The notes beneath the pieces were generated by a model. The model had not been told where the DNA came from. It did not search any database and saw only the letters and a list, made by a program, of their open reading frames with translations. 64,000 nt of DNA from CAYSAQ01 sp964429235 (lineage in GTDB: Bacteria; Margulisbacteria; Riflemargulisbacteria; GWF2-35-9; DYQY01): assembly GCA_964429235.1 (NCBI GenBank), contig CAYSAQ010000002.1:62001-126000 (forward strand), read 5' to 3'. Position numbers and translations under genes: made by a program. Below, piece after piece: positions 6,246-15,588 of this stretch; position 1 is the stretch's first letter, and the number at the start of each line of letters is the position of its first letter.

Positions 6246-8276
6246 CTATTTAACTCGTTCCACTTGAATCCTCTGATTTGAAACTAAAGGTATTTTGTCC
6301 TTACCAGAAATTCCAACAGGACAAAACATAGTCACATATAAAGATGAACCATATCTTGATTTATTATCGATATTATCTATTAACAACTCACTATTTTGAA
6401 GATCTTTAACAAATCTTTTCTTATTACCCTGAACTTTAATTTTATATCTCTTTAAATTATATGATCCCTGTTTCCACTCAACACTTTCTGTAGAATTTTG
6501 CTTATCCTTTTCATCTAATTTATCATACTGATTTGCTGTTAATAACTCCTTTGAATATTGACCTTTTCTTTGTACTGCTATTACCTTATCTCCTGGCGAA
6601 ACTTCTTTTGGATTATATCTAACTTTCATTCTATCTACTCCATCAACTGTAACTGATAATAACGTATTTTGTATTTTCTTGAGTTGTTTCTTAATCTCAC
6701 TAATACTGCTCATTTCCTTTTTTACTTTTTGTTTTCTTTGCCTATTTACTGATCTTAATTGTTCTTCAGTAAAATCTAACTTTATAATATCGCCTTTTCG
6801 TAGTTTAGAATAAATTGAAGGATATATTTTTTTTCCATTCCTAATAATTGTAACTCCTTTAAGAGTTACTGCAGCTTTAGAGTGTAATGTGGAGGCAAAA
6901 TCAATTATGGTTTGTCCTTCAGGAACAATATGCGCAACTTTATCATCCATAAACACATAAGTATTACCAATAGCCAGATCATTCCCAAGTTCATTGGATA
7001 TATCAAGTCCTTGCTTCATTATATATTCCTGATAATTAGACAAATCAACTCCCTTAGTAGCGTGTCCTTTATAGCTAGCATGAGCACAAACCCCAAATTC
7101 TGCCTCATCATGCATTCGAGAATCTCGTATTTGAATTTCTACAGAATTTACGTCTGTTTGAAAGATTGCATGGATGGATTGATATCCGTTTCCTTTTGGA
7201 AAAGATATATAATCGCACAAATCCTTCTGTTTAGGATATAAATCTTGCAATAAGGCAAATGCTTTGAAACAATCTTCTTTGCTTGTTTTACTATAAGGAA
7301 CAATTATCCTGAAAGCAAAAAGATCTTTTACTGAAGCGATTCCAAGTTCATTATATTTATTCAAATACCTTCCTGTTATTTTTTTATGAATTGAATAAAT
7401 AGATTTTGGCCTGCCACTAACTATAGCTCCACGAATATCCTTACTCCGCATAGGGATTCCGTTTCTTAGTAATTGCTTTCCAATACTACTAATCGTTGCG
7501 TTAATATATATATCATTATCAATACCAAGATTATCTATTTGATCTTTAATTTCTGTATATTTCCCATAATTGCTAATTTTAAACCCCAAATCCTCAATTT
7601 CTGTCTTCATTCTATTAAGACCAAGTCTATGAGCGATTGGCGCAAAACTACTAATAGCAATTCTACCTAAATCAATCTGCTCTTGTGTTATATTACTAAA
7701 ATCCGCAATTGTAGAATCGAAGTATTGAAGCTCAGAATTAACTTGAGCTAGTTTTATAATAACTACCATTAAATCTTCTGACATCGTTATAAAACTATCT
7801 GCGAAATCTTCTGTAGATAATTTATTGAAAATATTAAACCTTGCCAGTTTATCTAATTTCTTTACAACACTTGTCATTTCTTTTCCAAAATCATTATCAA
7901 TTTTATCAAAAGCAATCTTTCTATTATCTGAATCTTCAGAAATACTAGTGTTAGCCAACATACTCGCCAGAATTAACTGCTCTCCAGCATGACTATCCAG
8001 TAAAACATTAACAGTTTCTAATTTACGACAAATATTATAGGTAATTGTAGGAATCCCGACACTAGCTCTAATCTCGTAATATGCTTTCATTGCTTTAATC
8101 GCTATATCTATATCAATTGCAGAAGCCTCTGCTAAAGGCTCGAAAAGCTGTTTTTCTTTTTTGAGAAAAACTATGTTATTTGTTTTAAAATAATCCAATA
8201 AAGCATCGATCTTTCCCCATCTAGGCACAGAAGTTGTTTTAAAAGATATTGTTTTGTATTTAATTGTATTATTCAT
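6246..8276 (-). CDS. RelA/SpoT-type (p)ppGpp synthetase with degenerate HD domain
   Basis: 676 aa with the long-RSH layout. Residues 40-190 are HD-like, but where the hydrolase has its His-Asp pair this protein reads LASMLANTS (about 103-111), so hydrolysis is probably lost. The synthetase domain follows (about 230-405): GRPKSIYSIHKK at 288-299, KDLFAFRIIV at 317-326, YISFPKGNGYQSIH at 356-369, EIQIRD at 380-385 and AEFGVCAHASYK at 392-403. A TGS domain spans about 438-500 (YVFMDDKVAHIVPEGQ). The C terminus (500-676) is Lys-rich and does not look like the usual zinc-finger/ACT pair. It should make the stringent alarmone (p)ppGpp from GTP/GDP and ATP. A second, bifunctional SpoT elsewhere would be needed for turnover. 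The start region has neither a good Shine-Dalgarno nor a clear -10 box. Confidence 0.85.
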   Translation of the reverse strand: MNNTIKYKTISFKTTSVPRWGKIDALLDYFKTNNIVFLKKEKQLFEPLAEASAIDIDIAIKAMKAYYEIRASVGIPTITYNICRKLETVNVLLDSHAGEQLILASMLANTSISEDSDNRKIAFDKIDNDFGKEMTSVVKKLDKLARFNIFNKLSTEDFADSFITMSEDLMVVIIKLAQVNSELQYFDSTIADFSNITQEQIDLGRIAISSFAPIAHRLGLNRMKTEIEDLGFKISNYGKYTEIKDQIDNLGIDNDIYINATISSIGKQLLRNGIPMRSKDIRGAIVSGRPKSIYSIHKKITGRYLNKYNELGIASVKDLFAFRIIVPYSKTSKEDCFKAFALLQDLYPKQKDLCDYISFPKGNGYQSIHAIFQTDVNSVEIQIRDSRMHDEAEFGVCAHASYKGHATKGVDLSNYQEYIMKQGLDISNELGNDLAIGNTYVFMDDKVAHIVPEGQTIIDFASTLHSKAAVTLKGVTIIRNGKKIYPSIYSKLRKGDIIKLDFTEEQLRSVNRQRKQKVKKEMSSISEIKKQLKKIQNTLLSVTVDGVDRMKVRYNPKEVSPGDKVIAVQRKGQYSKELLTANQYDKLDEKDKQNSTESVEWKQGSYNLKRYKIKVQGNKKRFVKDLQNSELLIDNIDNKSRYGSSLYVTMFCPVGISGKDKIPLVSNQRIQVERVK

Positions 8277-8540
8277 ATATAGTTTTATTGGTTTTTTCTA
8301 CAAAAAATCGCATCCATATATACTTATACCCAGATTTTGGGATTTATAACTTAAAATTAATTAAATTTATCCCCCCTCAATTTGAGGTTGCCCACTACCA
8401 CATCTGCAGAATGTGCCTTTTGGCACTATATAAACATGCAAATATATTTAAAGACGAAGTAGAAACGCTAAACAACTGGTATACAAATTAGCTTAGCAAA
8501 GTTGATGGTGCTGACAAAAAACCGCAAATTCAAGAAAAGA

Positions 8541-11363
8541 CTAAACTTTATGCGTTGCCCAGAATACTATCTCTGGAAATCTTGCATAAATAAGCTTTAT
8601 TTTCTGAAAACTTGTTAAGCCCCTATCTTTCAATACGGACTCTTCATACGTTCGAATCTTTGACCTTAACTCGTCTGGGATACTTGCTAAATCTAAATCC
8701 CAAGTAGATTGATTGCCCAAGGCCTTGTTCTCAACACCATATTCTATTCTATAATCTTGATCCGGCAATAAGCTAATAGAGCATAGGCTGCTAAGCATTA
8801 ACAACTCATGTTGAGGTGACACGGTATATTCTCCGTCATCTGAAGGCTGACAGCTATACATGGTTGTACAAGAAAACTTTGTATCATTTCTATTGGTGTT
8901 AATTTTTAAACCAATATTTGAAATCTTATCTTCCATATAAATATTATCTTTATAGTACTGCCTAATCTCTCCATCTAGTGGGAACGGAGACCCTTCTATT
9001 CTATAATTTTCTCCTTCATACCAATCAAATGTTGTTGGAAATGCCACTATCGGATTAAAAGAAATCAAATTATTAGAGCGATTCCAAATCTCAACTGTTA
9101 CCTTTGTATCATTAGTGCTATATTTTTTTATTATATCTACCTGATTACCGCAAAACTTAACTCTGTTAACAAAAGTAAGCATTGTGCCCTCGCCATACTG
9201 ATCTTGGTACAGATTGCTACTAATATGCTCTACCGGCAACATATTCAAATCGACATAAGAACGCATTGGGCTATTAATTATCTTCGAGCTCATCAACCAC
9301 ACTTGTCCCCAAGCTGTTGGGTATGGCTGCACTGTTGAAAGCTCTTGGTCATATACATCTTTTTTAGGGTGAGTCTTATTAAACAAGTCGCTATTCTGCA
9401 TTCCTGCTAAATCGAGCGCAGTCACTAGCTCATGTGATGAAGCTGTTCCTCCCTCTTTCTCAACTAAGGCAAATTCCTCAATATCTTCTCTTCCACTAGC
9501 TAATTCTCGAATAATACTTGAATATCCTTCTCTATGCCTTGAAAACCCAGAAACAAGTGGATGTAAATTTTTGGTATTACAAATAAACACTGCATCACCT
9601 CGTTCGTTGAGAATTTTGATATCCTCAGCTATCTTCAGCAATGTCCACTCTTTACCATTAACCTCAACTGTCTTGAAAATATTATCCTGATTATAAATAA
9701 GTGTAGCTATCCCAGCTAACTGAGAAGCAATATTTAATCTAAAAAACAATATAGATGCGCCACCGAAAAATCCAATAAAGTTTGGACAACTAGCTCTGTT
9801 TTTATTCCAAATATGTAAAAGATTTCCAAGATTTGAACTTTCATCCTGTAAGCTTTCACTCAAAGATTCAATGCTTAATGCTGACGAAGTTATCTCTTTA
9901 TAAAAGAACTGTGCTAATTCCCAGTTTAGTTTTATCTCTGGATACTTCTCAAACTGCCCCTCTTGCCAGCTTATTGGCTTTCTTATAAAAGAAACATACC
10001 AATCTATGTCTTCTTGCAAAATGCCTATATCTTGGACATCATCGTCGCTTAAGTTTTTTATATGTTGCACGCTATTAATATTATTATTAATAAAAATTAA
10101 AGTTAGTTCTCTCCATCGTTCTACATCTTCGGGCTTGTTGTTCCAAATAATGGAAAACTCTTTATATGAACTTGGGTTAATATGGTTGATTTCTTTATAT
10201 TCTGGTTGATGATCTTCAAGCTGTTTCATGTGATACGGATTAAACATGTTAGATGATTGCTCTATATAACGAAGAAAATGTCTTCTCTCCTCAAAAGCAA
10301 ATTCTTGGGTGCCAGTCCAGCTGCCATTTTTCTCTAGGTCATCTACAAAGAAAACTAGTAAAGGCTCAATTGAAGTTAACCGCTCCTCAGCTTCTGCTAA
10401 AAAACTATTAATCTTTGTACTTGCTTCGCTTACGCCCTTAACGCTAAAGTTGTCTCTTACATATGCATACATCCATATTAGTTTTTCATACTCTTCAATA
10501 AACCAATTAACCGCCAATCTTTGTTCATCAGACCAAACTGTGTTCATTAAATGAAACATGTGGTTATTTACTTCAAAAGGTGAAGCCTGTGGCATAATCG
10601 CACGCAAATGGTTGGAGCTTACAAATACTTTTAACTTTGGAAATGCTGGATTAACCCAACCAGTAAAAACATTCCCCTGCCAATCTTCGGGCAATGAATG
10701 CTCAATAACATTCTGATCGACAATGATATATATATTTTCTCTGTCTTGAAAAAACTCACTTGTTTCATAAACTTTGCTAATTATTTCAGCAGTCCGTGCT
10801 TCAAAAAATCTCTCAGGAATCCATACTACTGGAGCAACCGCATCTGCCCCAAACATCTCTACGACCTTTTGATAATATACATTCACTGATGCAACAGAAA
10901 AAGACACATCATCTGGCCCAATAAATGCCTCATCAAGTACGCCTCCTGCAATCTTCACAAAGCCTTTGTCTGTTAATGCTTTTAATCTGTAATAAAGATT
11001 CGTACTTCTATACCTAATCTCATCAAGATTTGCATCTGCTAAATGCAAATAAACATAAGGGGTTCTGTTTTTCTTGTTTTGAGATTCAGAGTATAAGCAT
11101 TCTAACTCCTCTATGCTTGGTTCAAGTGTTAGCTTATTCTTTTGATCAAACTGCTCTCTTCCTTGCATTGATTCGTTCTGTCTAGGCTGACAAAAATGAT
11201 GTAATTGTAAATGTGATATCTGAACCTTGTTATCAAATAGGGTATAAATATCTCCCAACAACTGCCGCTTGAGAAGTTGAAGTGCCGGATTGCCTTCGTG
11301 TTTGTTTAATGTCTCTGCCGCTGATAAAGAAAACCAACGGACAGAAACTTCCCCCAGATTCAT
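8541..11363 (-). CDS. GH57-like alpha-glucan hydrolase/4-alpha-glucanotransferase
   Basis: 940-aa protein with a family GH57-like N-terminal catalytic region. WIPERFFEA at 181-189 matches the strand carrying the catalytic nucleophile Glu (E184), and VFFVDDLEKNGSW at 337-349 matches the DDGEK-type strand with the acid/base Asp (D341). Early His/Asp motifs (YLHLADANLDEIRYR) and the GGVLDEA strand at 140-146 also fit. The C-terminal 500 residues are beta-rich and may be accessory sugar-binding domains. No signal peptide, so it acts in the cytoplasm, probably on glycogen or maltodextrin. Exact specificity (amylase, glucanotransferase or amylopullulanase) cannot be told. TATAAT at 11376-11371 (minus) lies 7 nt from the ATG, with no Shine-Dalgarno: probably leaderless and monocistronic. 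Confidence 0.7.
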   Translation of the reverse strand: MNLGEVSVRWFSLSAAETLNKHEGNPALQLLKRQLLGDIYTLFDNKVQISHLQLHHFCQPRQNESMQGREQFDQKNKLTLEPSIEELECLYSESQNKKNRTPYVYLHLADANLDEIRYRSTNLYYRLKALTDKGFVKIAGGVLDEAFIGPDDVSFSVASVNVYYQKVVEMFGADAVAPVVWIPERFFEARTAEIISKVYETSEFFQDRENIYIIVDQNVIEHSLPEDWQGNVFTGWVNPAFPKLKVFVSSNHLRAIMPQASPFEVNNHMFHLMNTVWSDEQRLAVNWFIEEYEKLIWMYAYVRDNFSVKGVSEASTKINSFLAEAEERLTSIEPLLVFFVDDLEKNGSWTGTQEFAFEERRHFLRYIEQSSNMFNPYHMKQLEDHQPEYKEINHINPSSYKEFSIIWNNKPEDVERWRELTLIFINNNINSVQHIKNLSDDDVQDIGILQEDIDWYVSFIRKPISWQEGQFEKYPEIKLNWELAQFFYKEITSSALSIESLSESLQDESSNLGNLLHIWNKNRASCPNFIGFFGGASILFFRLNIASQLAGIATLIYNQDNIFKTVEVNGKEWTLLKIAEDIKILNERGDAVFICNTKNLHPLVSGFSRHREGYSSIIRELASGREDIEEFALVEKEGGTASSHELVTALDLAGMQNSDLFNKTHPKKDVYDQELSTVQPYPTAWGQVWLMSSKIINSPMRSYVDLNMLPVEHISSNLYQDQYGEGTMLTFVNRVKFCGNQVDIIKKYSTNDTKVTVEIWNRSNNLISFNPIVAFPTTFDWYEGENYRIEGSPFPLDGEIRQYYKDNIYMEDKISNIGLKINTNRNDTKFSCTTMYSCQPSDDGEYTVSPQHELLMLSSLCSISLLPDQDYRIEYGVENKALGNQSTWDLDLASIPDELRSKIRTYEESVLKDRGLTSFQKIKLIYARFPEIVFWATHKV

Positions 11364-11454
11364 ACTTCTGATTATAAAATAACTCTCTATTATTTAATAT
11401 AATTTTGGAAAAAATAAATTAATGTAAACTTTGGCGAATTACTTGTACGTTTTC

Positions 11455-11480
11455 GTGCGGTCACTGAGTGGTTTCCGCAC
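11455..11480. terminator. GC-rich hairpin downstream of the glyA-serS operon
   Basis: GTGCGG (11455-11460) pairs with CCGCAC (11475-11480), with an inner CACT/AGTG pairing at 11462-11470. It lies 30 bp after the stop of the cyclic-nucleotide domain gene on the minus strand. There is no long T-run, so it may be a weak or Rho-assisted terminator, or a 3' end stabiliser. Confidence 0.4.
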
Positions 11481-11512
11481 AGCAATGAGCGGAAATTGTA
11501 TCGAAGTGTAAT

Positions 11513-11941
11513 TTATGAAAACTCTTCGTCGTTTTGTTCGTTCTTGCGATTAATCGCTTCCATAACAATGGCTCTATTAAGAGATGGATATTTGTTTAGT
11601 AAAATTGCAAATTTTTCTTTCTGGAACTTAAACACTTTCATTTCCATTAAAGATTTTACAGTAGCTGTCGCTTTATTTTTCCCAAGCATAGACATTTCTC
11701 CGATAATATCACCAACTTTTACTTCAGCCAGCTTAACGTTATCTCTACTTACCTCTGCTCTGCCTTCAACTATAATAAAAAGGAACTGACTTTTAACACC
11801 TTGTTTAAAAATCAATTCCTCTTTATTAATTACATTTATTACTGCGCGAGAAAAGATATCTTCTATCGCTCTTGCTGACAAATTAAATCTTTCTTGTAAC
11901 CCTGCTGTTACCTTTGAAAGAAGTTCTTTGTAATCAGCCAT
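11513..11941 (-). CDS. cyclic nucleotide-binding domain protein
   Basis: 142-aa single-domain protein. It shows the cNMP-binding beta-barrel pattern: FKQGVKSQFLFIIVEGRAEV, then GDIIGEMSMLGKNKATATV, the place of the phosphate-binding cassette. The canonical Arg that contacts the cyclic phosphate (RxAT) is replaced by KATAT, so the ligand may differ or binding may be lost. There is no helix-turn-helix, unlike Crp. The start ATG overlaps the stop of the arsR-type gene (TAATG), implying translational coupling, so the two may act together. The ligand and the partner are unknown. Confidence 0.8.
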   Translation of the reverse strand: MADYKELLSKVTAGLQERFNLSARAIEDIFSRAVINVINKEELIFKQGVKSQFLFIIVEGRAEVSRDNVKLAEVKVGDIIGEMSMLGKNKATATVKSLMEMKVFKFQKEKFAILLNKYPSLNRAIVMEAINRKNEQNDEEFS

Positions 11942-12228
11942 TAGTCTCTGGCGATACCAAAATAATCCACTAAGAAACTATCATAAATTTCTGTTAAATT
12001 CTTTTTGTTAACAGAATAGAATACATTTCTACCTTGCTTTCTTGAATCAAGAACGCCTACGTTCTTTAAATAATTCAAGTGATGAGAAGTTGTCGATTGC
12101 TCCATAAAGAAACTCTTTTCAATATCAGATGCACATAACTCACCTTCACGGTAAAGCTTTAAGATTATTTCTAATCTCTCTTCATTTGCTAACGATCTAA
12201 AAAGTTTTATATATTCTTGTTTATCCAC
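11941..12228 (-). CDS. ArsR-family transcriptional regulator
   Basis: 95-aa winged helix-turn-helix protein: RSLANEERLEIILKLYREGE (helices 1-2), ELCASDIEKSFFMEQSTTSH (the recognition region, with STTSHHLNYL) and the wing DSRKQGRNVFYSV. ArsR proteins repress promoters and respond to metals, thiols or other signals. A Cys occurs in ELCASD but no clear paired metal site is visible. The start is GTG 12228 with a very strong Shine-Dalgarno AGGAGGAG. It is the fourth gene of an operon (glyA, dCMP deaminase, serS, arsR, cNMP protein) and its stop overlaps the next start. Confidence 0.85.
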   Translation of the reverse strand: MDKQEYIKLFRSLANEERLEIILKLYREGELCASDIEKSFFMEQSTTSHHLNYLKNVGVLDSRKQGRNVFYSVNKKNLTEIYDSFLVDYFGIARD

Positions 12229-12240
12229 GTTGTACTCCTC

Positions 12241-13503
12241 CTAATTTATATTAATTATCTCTGTTTTTAAATAATCTTGCAACACAAAAGGCACTTTTAT
12301 TGTTCCATCCTCTTGTTGATTATTCTCAAGAATGGCTGCAACCGTTCTGCCTACTGCTAATCCCGACCCATTCAGTGTGTGAATAAAGTTTGTTTTCTTA
12401 TCTTCTCCTCTGTAGCGAATCTTTGCTCTTCTTGCCTGAAAGTCTAAGAAATTGCTACAAGAAGAAATCTCTCTATACGTATTCTGCGATGGCAACCATA
12501 CTTCTAAATCGTATGTTTTTGCAGAAGAAAACCCTAAATCTCCAGAACATAACTGAACTTTTCTATATGGAAGCTCCAGCTTTTGCAAAATGCTTTCGGC
12601 ATCTAAAGTTAATTTCTCTAACAACTCCATGCTAGCTTCTGGTTTAGAATAAACAACTAACTCTACTTTATTAAACTGATGCTGACGAATAAGCCCAGCA
12701 GTGTCTTTTCCATAGCTTCCTGCTTCTCTTCTAAAGCATGGTGTATGCGCACAAAAAGATTTTGGCAACTCATCCCTAGCAAGAATTTCATCTGCATATA
12801 AGTTTGTTACAGGTACTTCCGCAGTAGGAATTAAATAAAGCTGATTAACTTCTTCATCCCCAGCACATTTATATAAGTCATCTTCAAACTTAGGCAACTG
12901 GCCTGTTCCCTGCATAGTATTTTTTGTAACTAAATATGGAGGCAAAATCTCTTGATAACCACTTTCTGAATGAGTATCTAGCATAAAATTAATAAGTGCT
13001 CGCTCTAGCTTTGCACCAAGTCCTTTATATACCGTAAACCTGCTTCCAGAAAGCTTTGCGCCTCTCTCAAAATCTAATATATCTAAGCTTCTTCCAAGCT
13101 CGTCATGTGATTTTACATCAAAAGAAAATTCTTTTGGCTCTCCCCATTTAGTAATCTCCACATTGTCTGCTTCATCAGAACCAATCACCGTATCTTCACT
13201 AACTAGATTAGGAAAATACAAGGCTTTTTCATCACAAACTGACTGCTTTTCTCTCTGTTCAACTGCCAAGTCTTTAACTTGTTCAGAAATCTGTTTAAGC
13301 TGTTGTAGCTGCTCTGGAGTTGGCTTCCCTTTTGGAGTAAGTTTATTCTGCTCTGCCTTCAGTTCCTCAACATTTTTCAGAACATCTCTATAATCTCTAT
13401 CTAGTGCAATCCACTGGTCCAGTAATACTGTGTCATTGTTTCTCGCTTTTAACGCAGCACGAACCTGCTCTGGATTATCTCTCAACATCTTTGGTGCTAG
13501 CAT
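12241..13503 (-). CDS. serS: seryl-tRNA synthetase
   Basis: 420 aa, the normal length for bacterial SerRS. The N-terminal coiled-coil arm (about 25-110, e.g. VEELKAEQNKLT) grips the tRNA-Ser long arm. Class II motifs follow: motif 1 near SGYQEILPPYLV, the TxE serine-binding loop in LIPTAEVPVTN, motif 2 PCFRREAGSYGKDT...GLIRQHQF, the ISSCSNFLDFQARR segment, and motif 3 GSGLAVGRTVAAILEN. It charges tRNA-Ser with serine. The ATG overlaps the end of the dCMP deaminase gene by 7 nt, so it is part of the glyA operon, which links serine/glycine metabolism with serine charging. No T-box or riboswitch-like leader is present. Confidence 0.97.
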   Translation of the reverse strand: MLAPKMLRDNPEQVRAALKARNNDTVLLDQWIALDRDYRDVLKNVEELKAEQNKLTPKGKPTPEQLQQLKQISEQVKDLAVEQREKQSVCDEKALYFPNLVSEDTVIGSDEADNVEITKWGEPKEFSFDVKSHDELGRSLDILDFERGAKLSGSRFTVYKGLGAKLERALINFMLDTHSESGYQEILPPYLVTKNTMQGTGQLPKFEDDLYKCAGDEEVNQLYLIPTAEVPVTNLYADEILARDELPKSFCAHTPCFRREAGSYGKDTAGLIRQHQFNKVELVVYSKPEASMELLEKLTLDAESILQKLELPYRKVQLCSGDLGFSSAKTYDLEVWLPSQNTYREISSCSNFLDFQARRAKIRYRGEDKKTNFIHTLNGSGLAVGRTVAAILENNQQEDGTIKVPFVLQDYLKTEIININ

Positions 13504-14039
13504 GAAAGGTTATACCTCTCTTTTTCTTCATCAGACAATTCTACTGACTCAATCTTTTCATTCTCATATTTTTCTTCAAAAAGACTAACCTCAATATTAG
13601 ACTCCATCAACATCTGTACTGCTAGTTCATCAGGATAGTAGCCTTTGAAAACTATTCTATTTATTCCTGAATTAATAATCATCTTAGAACAAATAACACA
13701 CGGCATATATGTGCAATACAGTGTTGCACCATCTATATGTATTCCATGTCTTGCTGCTTGAATAATTGCGTTCTGTTCTGCATGTAGTCCTCTACAAAGC
13801 TCGTGATGAGTTCCAGACGGCACGTTTAGCTGTTCTCTAAGACAACCTACTTCGGCACCATGTTTCATACCATTAGGTGCGCCATTGTAGCCAGTAGCTA
13901 ATATCTGTTTATCTTTAACTATTACTGCTCCAACATTACGCTTAATGCAAGTTGCTCTAGTAGAAACCTCTTCTGCGATATTCATAAAGTATGTATCCCA
14001 GCTAGGTCGTTTTAAATATTTATCTTTAGTGGTAACCAT
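13497..14039 (-). CDS. dCMP/cytidine deaminase family protein (ComEB-like)
   Basis: 180 aa. The zinc deaminase site is HAE at 86-88 (His ligand and catalytic Glu) and MPCVICSK at 112-119 (two Cys ligands). VGAVIVKDKQILATGYNGAPNG at about 36-57 binds the nucleotide, typical of dCMP deaminases, which make dUMP for thymidylate synthesis. A further CLREQ...CRGLHAE Cys/His set matches the second zinc site of the T4/ComEB type. It fits its context: glyA directly upstream (2 nt apart) supplies methylene-THF, the other substrate of thymidylate synthase. Competence-related ComEB is the same family, so the exact substrate is likely but not certain. Confidence 0.9.
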   Translation of the reverse strand: MVTTKDKYLKRPSWDTYFMNIAEEVSTRATCIKRNVGAVIVKDKQILATGYNGAPNGMKHGAEVGCLREQLNVPSGTHHELCRGLHAEQNAIIQAARHGIHIDGATLYCTYMPCVICSKMIINSGINRIVFKGYYPDELAVQMLMESNIEVSLFEEKYENEKIESVELSDEEKERYNLSC

Positions 14040-14041
14040 CT

Positions 14042-15286
14042 TTATTCGTATAAAGGGAATTCTTTGCTAAGCGCAACTACTTTATCAGCTACTCCTTCAA
14101 GAACTTCTTCGTTTTCAATGTTTTCCAAAACATCTGCAATAAGATTAGCTACTTTTACCATATCAGCTTCTTTCATGCCTCTAGTAGTTACGGCAGGCGT
14201 TCCTAATCTAATTCCACTTGTTACAAATGGGCTCTCTGTTTCAAAAGGAATTGTATTCTTATTAACAGTAATACCAACTTCGTCTAAAGCCTTCTCTGCA
14301 ACCTTACCAGTAATACCCTTTGCCTTTACGTCTACTAATAGCAAATGGTTGTCTGTTCCTCCGGATACTATTCTAAATCCTCTTGCTGCAAGAACCTCTG
14401 CCATCTTAGCGGCATTTTTTATTACTTGCTCTTGATAGTCCTTGAAAGATGGTTCTAATGCCTCTTTAAAAGACACTGCCTTACCAGCAATAATATGCAT
14501 CAATGGTCCGCCCTGCGTTCCAGGGAATACTGCTCTATTAATATCCTTTGTATATTTTTCTTTACAAAGAATAAGTCCACCTCTTGGCCCTCTTAATGTT
14601 TTATGAGTAGTTGTTGTAACCACATCTGCATATGGTACTGGACTTGGATGAAGACCAGTAGCAACTAATCCTGCGATGTGTGCCATATCAATAAATAGCA
14701 ACGCGCCTACTTTATCAGCAATCTCTCGCATTCTTTTAAAATCAATAATTCTTGGATAAGCACTCGCACCACCAACAATCATTTTTGGCTTATGTTCTAT
14801 AGCCAATGCCTCTAACTTATCATAGTCGATAGTTTCTTCTTCTTTAGAAACTCCATAAGCAATGAAGTTGTAATAAAGCCCTGAAATATTTAGAGGGTGT
14901 CCATGTGTAAGATGTCCTCCATGTGAAAGATCCAAACCAAGAACCGTGTCGCCAACTTTTAACAATGCAATATAAACAGCGGTGTTAGCTTGTGCTCCAG
15001 AATGTGGTTGCACATTTGCATGCTCTGCACCAAACAATTCCTTAGCTCTATCAATAGCAATCTGCTCTGCAACATCTACATGCTCACAGCCACCATAATA
15101 TCTCTTACCGGGATAACCTTCAGCGTATTTATTAGTAAGGACTGATCCGCAAGCAGCCATTACAGCCTTAGAGGTAAAGTTCTCTGAAGCTATCAGCTCA
15201 ATCTTATTTTGCTGTCTGCCTAATTCTTTTTCTATCGCATCTGCGATCATTGGGTCTACTTTTTTTGTATGGTCTAGTGAAAACAT
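14042..15286 (-). CDS. glyA: serine hydroxymethyltransferase
   Basis: 414 aa, the usual length. PLP enzyme that interconverts serine and glycine and loads methylene groups onto tetrahydrofolate. Landmarks: NKYAEGYPGKRYYGG at 52-66, SHGGHLTHG at 121-129, FIDMAHIAGL at 198-207 (Asp200 and His203 around the cofactor), the PLP lysine K229 in TTTTHKTLRGPRGG, and a Gly-rich FPGTQGGP further on. First gene of a five-gene minus-strand operon. AAGGAG lies about 9 nt before the ATG, and the 5' leader is short. The 302 bp upstream (15287-15588) hold its promoter and a dispersed repeat element. Confidence 0.97.
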   Translation of the reverse strand: MFSLDHTKKVDPMIADAIEKELGRQQNKIELIASENFTSKAVMAACGSVLTNKYAEGYPGKRYYGGCEHVDVAEQIAIDRAKELFGAEHANVQPHSGAQANTAVYIALLKVGDTVLGLDLSHGGHLTHGHPLNISGLYYNFIAYGVSKEEETIDYDKLEALAIEHKPKMIVGGASAYPRIIDFKRMREIADKVGALLFIDMAHIAGLVATGLHPSPVPYADVVTTTTHKTLRGPRGGLILCKEKYTKDINRAVFPGTQGGPLMHIIAGKAVSFKEALEPSFKDYQEQVIKNAAKMAEVLAARGFRIVSGGTDNHLLLVDVKAKGITGKVAEKALDEVGITVNKNTIPFETESPFVTSGIRLGTPAVTTRGMKEADMVKVANLIADVLENIENEEVLEGVADKVVALSKEFPLYE

Positions 15287-15396
15287 ATATACTCTCCTTT
15301 TATAAAATAACTAGGACTCTATTTTATCTCAAATTAGCTAAACAGTGAATACACCAATTTCAATTAATATAAAATAAAATAATCCCGCCAAAAGAA

Positions 15397-15534
15397 TAAA
15401 CCCCCAGATGCTCACGCATCTTTCCCCCTTTGATAAAGGGGGCAAATAGAAACCACAAGGAGCCTCCTTTATACTTCGCTAAGCTCAGTGCAGGTCAAAG
15501 GAGGTGGCTGAGTGTTAGCGAAGTCGGAGGTTTA
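15397..15534 (+). repeat. non-autonomous element, copy A (138 bp)
   Basis: Begins TAAACCCCC (15397-15405) and ends GGAGGTTTA (15526-15534), which are near-inverted ends. Inside are a small hairpin (AGATGC/GCATCT), the palindrome CCCCCTTTGATAAAGGGGG, a CCTCC...GGAGG pair and a long pair CTTCGCTAAGCTCAG / CTGAGTGTTAGCGAAG. The same layout with different arm sequences occurs at 37606-37737 (opposite orientation) and 56645-56763. It carries no gene. The TA at each end could be a target duplication of an IS630/mariner-like transposase; that enzyme is not in the window. Confidence 0.75.
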
Positions 15535-15588
15535 CATAAAAAATGTGAAAGAAAAACTGTCTGAAAATTATAAGGTTATGTTTGAGAT

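Noticed and set aside
8264..8491. Open frame of 75 codons on the plus strand after the RelA-like gene start
   Set aside because: No ribosome-binding site, low-complexity aromatic composition and overlap with the likely promoter region; the gap 8277-8540 is better read as non-coding.
12241..13503. T-box or riboswitch control of serS, glyA or valS
   Set aside because: serS and valS start inside or at the end of the upstream gene, and the glyA leader is too short for such a structure.
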